Below the pieces are notes generated by a model. It was not told the DNA's origin, searched no databases, and saw only the letters and a program-made list of their open reading frames with translations. 64,000 nucleotides of DNA from Moraxella sp. FZFQ2102. GTDB lineage: Bacteria > Pseudomonadota > Gammaproteobacteria > Pseudomonadales > Moraxellaceae. Each line of letters starts with the position of its first letter. Position 1 is the first letter of the stretch. The stretch covers positions 682,001 to 746,000 of the forward strand of contig NZ_CP099960.1 of the NCBI RefSeq assembly GCF_024137865.1, in the 5' to 3' direction. Shown one piece after another: positions 63,027-64,000 of this stretch. A program made the position numbers and the translations under genes.

Positions 63027-63347
63027 ATGAATATTTTCAACCCTAAACAAGATCACCCAAAGAAACAAAGTAAGCTAGATACGGATTTTGGCGGCAATAA
63101 ATTAGCTTATTTTCTGAGCTATTTCTTATATATAGTGCTAATTGCCATTCTGCTTGCTGCAAAATCTGGCTTTGTTCTTTGCATCGCTACTTTTGCAGCT
63201 TACTATATTTCTTTTGAAATTTTGCGCCATAAAGTAGGGGCTAATGTATGGCTGAGTCTGTTAGGCTCTTTCTTGTTAGCCATTGTAGTTATGGTGATTA
63301 TTATTATTTCTGTGATTGCAGCAACCACAGATAGACCAATATTTTAG
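63027..63347 (+). CDS. Small hypothetical membrane protein
   Basis: A 106-residue protein with a polar, basic N-terminus and three hydrophobic segments (FLSYFLYIVLIAILLAAK, VLCIATFAAYYISFEIL, LLGSFLLAIVVMVIIIISVI). I recognise no family. It lies 45 bp after the secreted-protein gene on the same strand with similar AT-rich composition, so the two may be cotranscribed. The ribosome binding site is weak. Confidence 0.6.
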   Translation: MNIFNPKQDHPKKQSKLDTDFGGNKLAYFLSYFLYIVLIAILLAAKSGFVLCIATFAAYYISFEILRHKVGANVWLSLLGSFLLAIVVMVIIIISVIAATTDRPIF

Positions 63348-63399
63348 AAAATACTCATTGAAACAAGATATTTAATGGTCTACGCTTACGCAAATCCCA

Positions 63400-63432
63400 A
63401 CTCATTTTCCACGCAGTGCATGGAAAATGAGT
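63400..63432. repeat. Perfect 12-bp inverted repeat
   Basis: actcattttcca (63400-63411) and tggaaaatgagt (63421-63432) pair perfectly around a 9-nt loop. There is no T run on either strand, so it is not a typical intrinsic terminator. Confidence 0.6.
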
Positions 63433-63495
63433 ATCTAAAATATTGTGCACAATACGCTATCAGCACAAATTTAACAAAACCCGACCGCCTAAATC

Positions 63496-63524
63496 AAAAA
63501 AAACCGCCAAAAAGCGGTTTTTTT
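63496..63524. terminator. Bidirectional intrinsic terminator upstream of the window end
   Basis: aaaaaaccgc (63498-63507) pairs with gcggtttttt (63514-63523); both strands end in a T run. It terminates prfC (minus) and the membrane-protein transcript (plus). Confidence 0.85.
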
Positions 63525-63600
63525 AGCCCTAAACAACAGCCAACTTAATGACAGTTATAAAGGGAGAGTTGTATCCTTATTATAAAGCTTTGTCAAACCA

Positions 63601-64000
63601 TCAATGCTCCCTTGTCGCACGAAACTCCACTTCAGGATAACGCTCTTGCATCAGTTGTAGATTGACACGGCTTGGGGCAAGATAAGTCAGATAGCCACCG
63701 CCATCTACGGACAGTTGGTCATGGGCTTTTTTCTTAAATTTTTCAAACGCCACTTTGTCATCACAATGCACCCAGCGTACGGTCGCGATGGATACAGGCT
63801 CAAAGGTACATTGCACTTTGTATTCTTCGGCTAGGCGATGTGCCACCACTTCAAACTGCAAGACGCCCACCGCACCTAGAATCAAATCATTATTGATTTG
63901 TGGCATAAATACCTGCGTCGCCCCTTCTTCGGACAGCTGCTGCAAGCCTTTTTGAAGCTGTTTGGATTTGAGTGGGTCTTTTAGCACCACACGGCGAAAC
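63601..64000 (-). CDS. prfC: Peptide chain release factor 3, C-terminal part (partial)
   Basis: The last 133 or so codons of RF3, the GTPase that recycles RF1 and RF2; the gene runs past the right edge. Recognisable are [29 protein letters not shown] sequence ([17 protein letters not shown]), then [21 protein letters not shown], and the C-terminal [15 protein letters not shown], which match the E. coli RF3 end closely. The GTPase domain is outside the window. Confidence 0.95.
   Translation of the reverse strand, partial: FRRVVLKDPLKSKQLQKGLQQLSEEGATQVFMPQINNDLILGAVGVLQFEVVAHRLAEEYKVQCTFEPVSIATVRWVHCDDKVAFEKFKKKAHDQLSVDGGGYLTYLAPSRVNLQLMQERYPEVEFRATREH

Overview
The window is a stretch of bacterial chromosome, almost certainly from a Moraxellaceae gammaproteobacterium and most likely Moraxella or a close relative. 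The evidence is family-level and recalled, not searched: the short 98-residue RplY, the separate rsmH-ftsL-ftsI-murE-murF-mraY block, the pdxB-epmA pair, the DUF2788 and SPOR-domain proteins, and an IS1016-like IS1595-family element. Base composition is in the mid-40s percent GC by eye, with AT-rich intergenic DNA and many 'gccaaaattt'-like words. Nearly everything is housekeeping, with no prophage, CRISPR array or large island.

Layout. 1-3.2 kb: the end of an AI-2E family transporter, pdxB, epmA and a CitE/HpcH-like lyase. 3.2-3.9 kb: one intact IS with perfect ends and an 8-bp target duplication. 4.1-6.7 kb: tRNA-Phe and minC, minD, minE. 6.8-13.1 kb: topA, an unknown membrane-anchored protein and ftsK, all on the minus strand. 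13.4-16.5 kb: trxB, aat and a Bcr/CflA-type exporter. 16.7-24.4 kb: the first half of the division and cell wall cluster. 24.7-27.4 kb: gltX, tRNA-Ala, tRNA-Glu and a YdjM-like membrane protein. 27.5-30.7 kb: a tightly overlapping operon thrB, class II amidotransferase, DUF3025, CopD-like. 30.9-35.5 kb: hisF, ribH, nusB, thiL, a small RelA/SpoT-domain protein and pgpA. 35.8-40.7 kb: an NTF2-like exported protein, glmU, an orphan EIIC-like permease, two identical tRNA-Gln genes and prs. 40.9-42.7 kb: a predicted Csr/Rsm-type small RNA and putP. 43.1-48.5 kb: rplY, pth, a Ca/Na antiporter, a c5-type cytochrome lipoprotein, rpsU and small envelope proteins. 48.5-56 kb: an MltB-type transglycosylase, a nitroreductase, msrA, cmoA-cmoB, a DUF808 protein and trpE. 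56-62 kb: a DUF3298 protein, 2,3-butanediol dehydrogenase with an operator-like palindrome, a lipoprotein, rlmA, an EamA transporter, a second NTF2-like protein and an F420-reductase-like protein. 62.1-63.4 kb: an AT-rich accessory patch with an XRE regulator, a repeat-rich secreted protein and a small membrane protein. The window ends inside prfC.

The most interesting item is not a protein gene. Between prs and putP, on the minus strand, lies a roughly 140-nt transcription unit with a -10 box and a strong intrinsic terminator. It carries seven A-N-GGA motifs, one of them exactly in a hairpin loop. An 18-bp palindrome centred about 65 bp upstream of the predicted start matches the GacA upstream activating sequence (TGTAAG-N6-CTTACA) at 10 of 12 positions. 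This is the signature of an RsmX/Y/Z or CsrB type RNA that sequesters CsrA/RsmA under GacS/GacA control.

Other points of note are the small alarmone-synthetase-like protein between thiL and pgpA, a U-U mismatch in the tRNA-Phe acceptor stem, palindromic operators at the butanediol dehydrogenase and nitroreductase promoters, a consensus FNR/ANR box between putP and rplY, and two copies of a dispersed inverted-repeat element.
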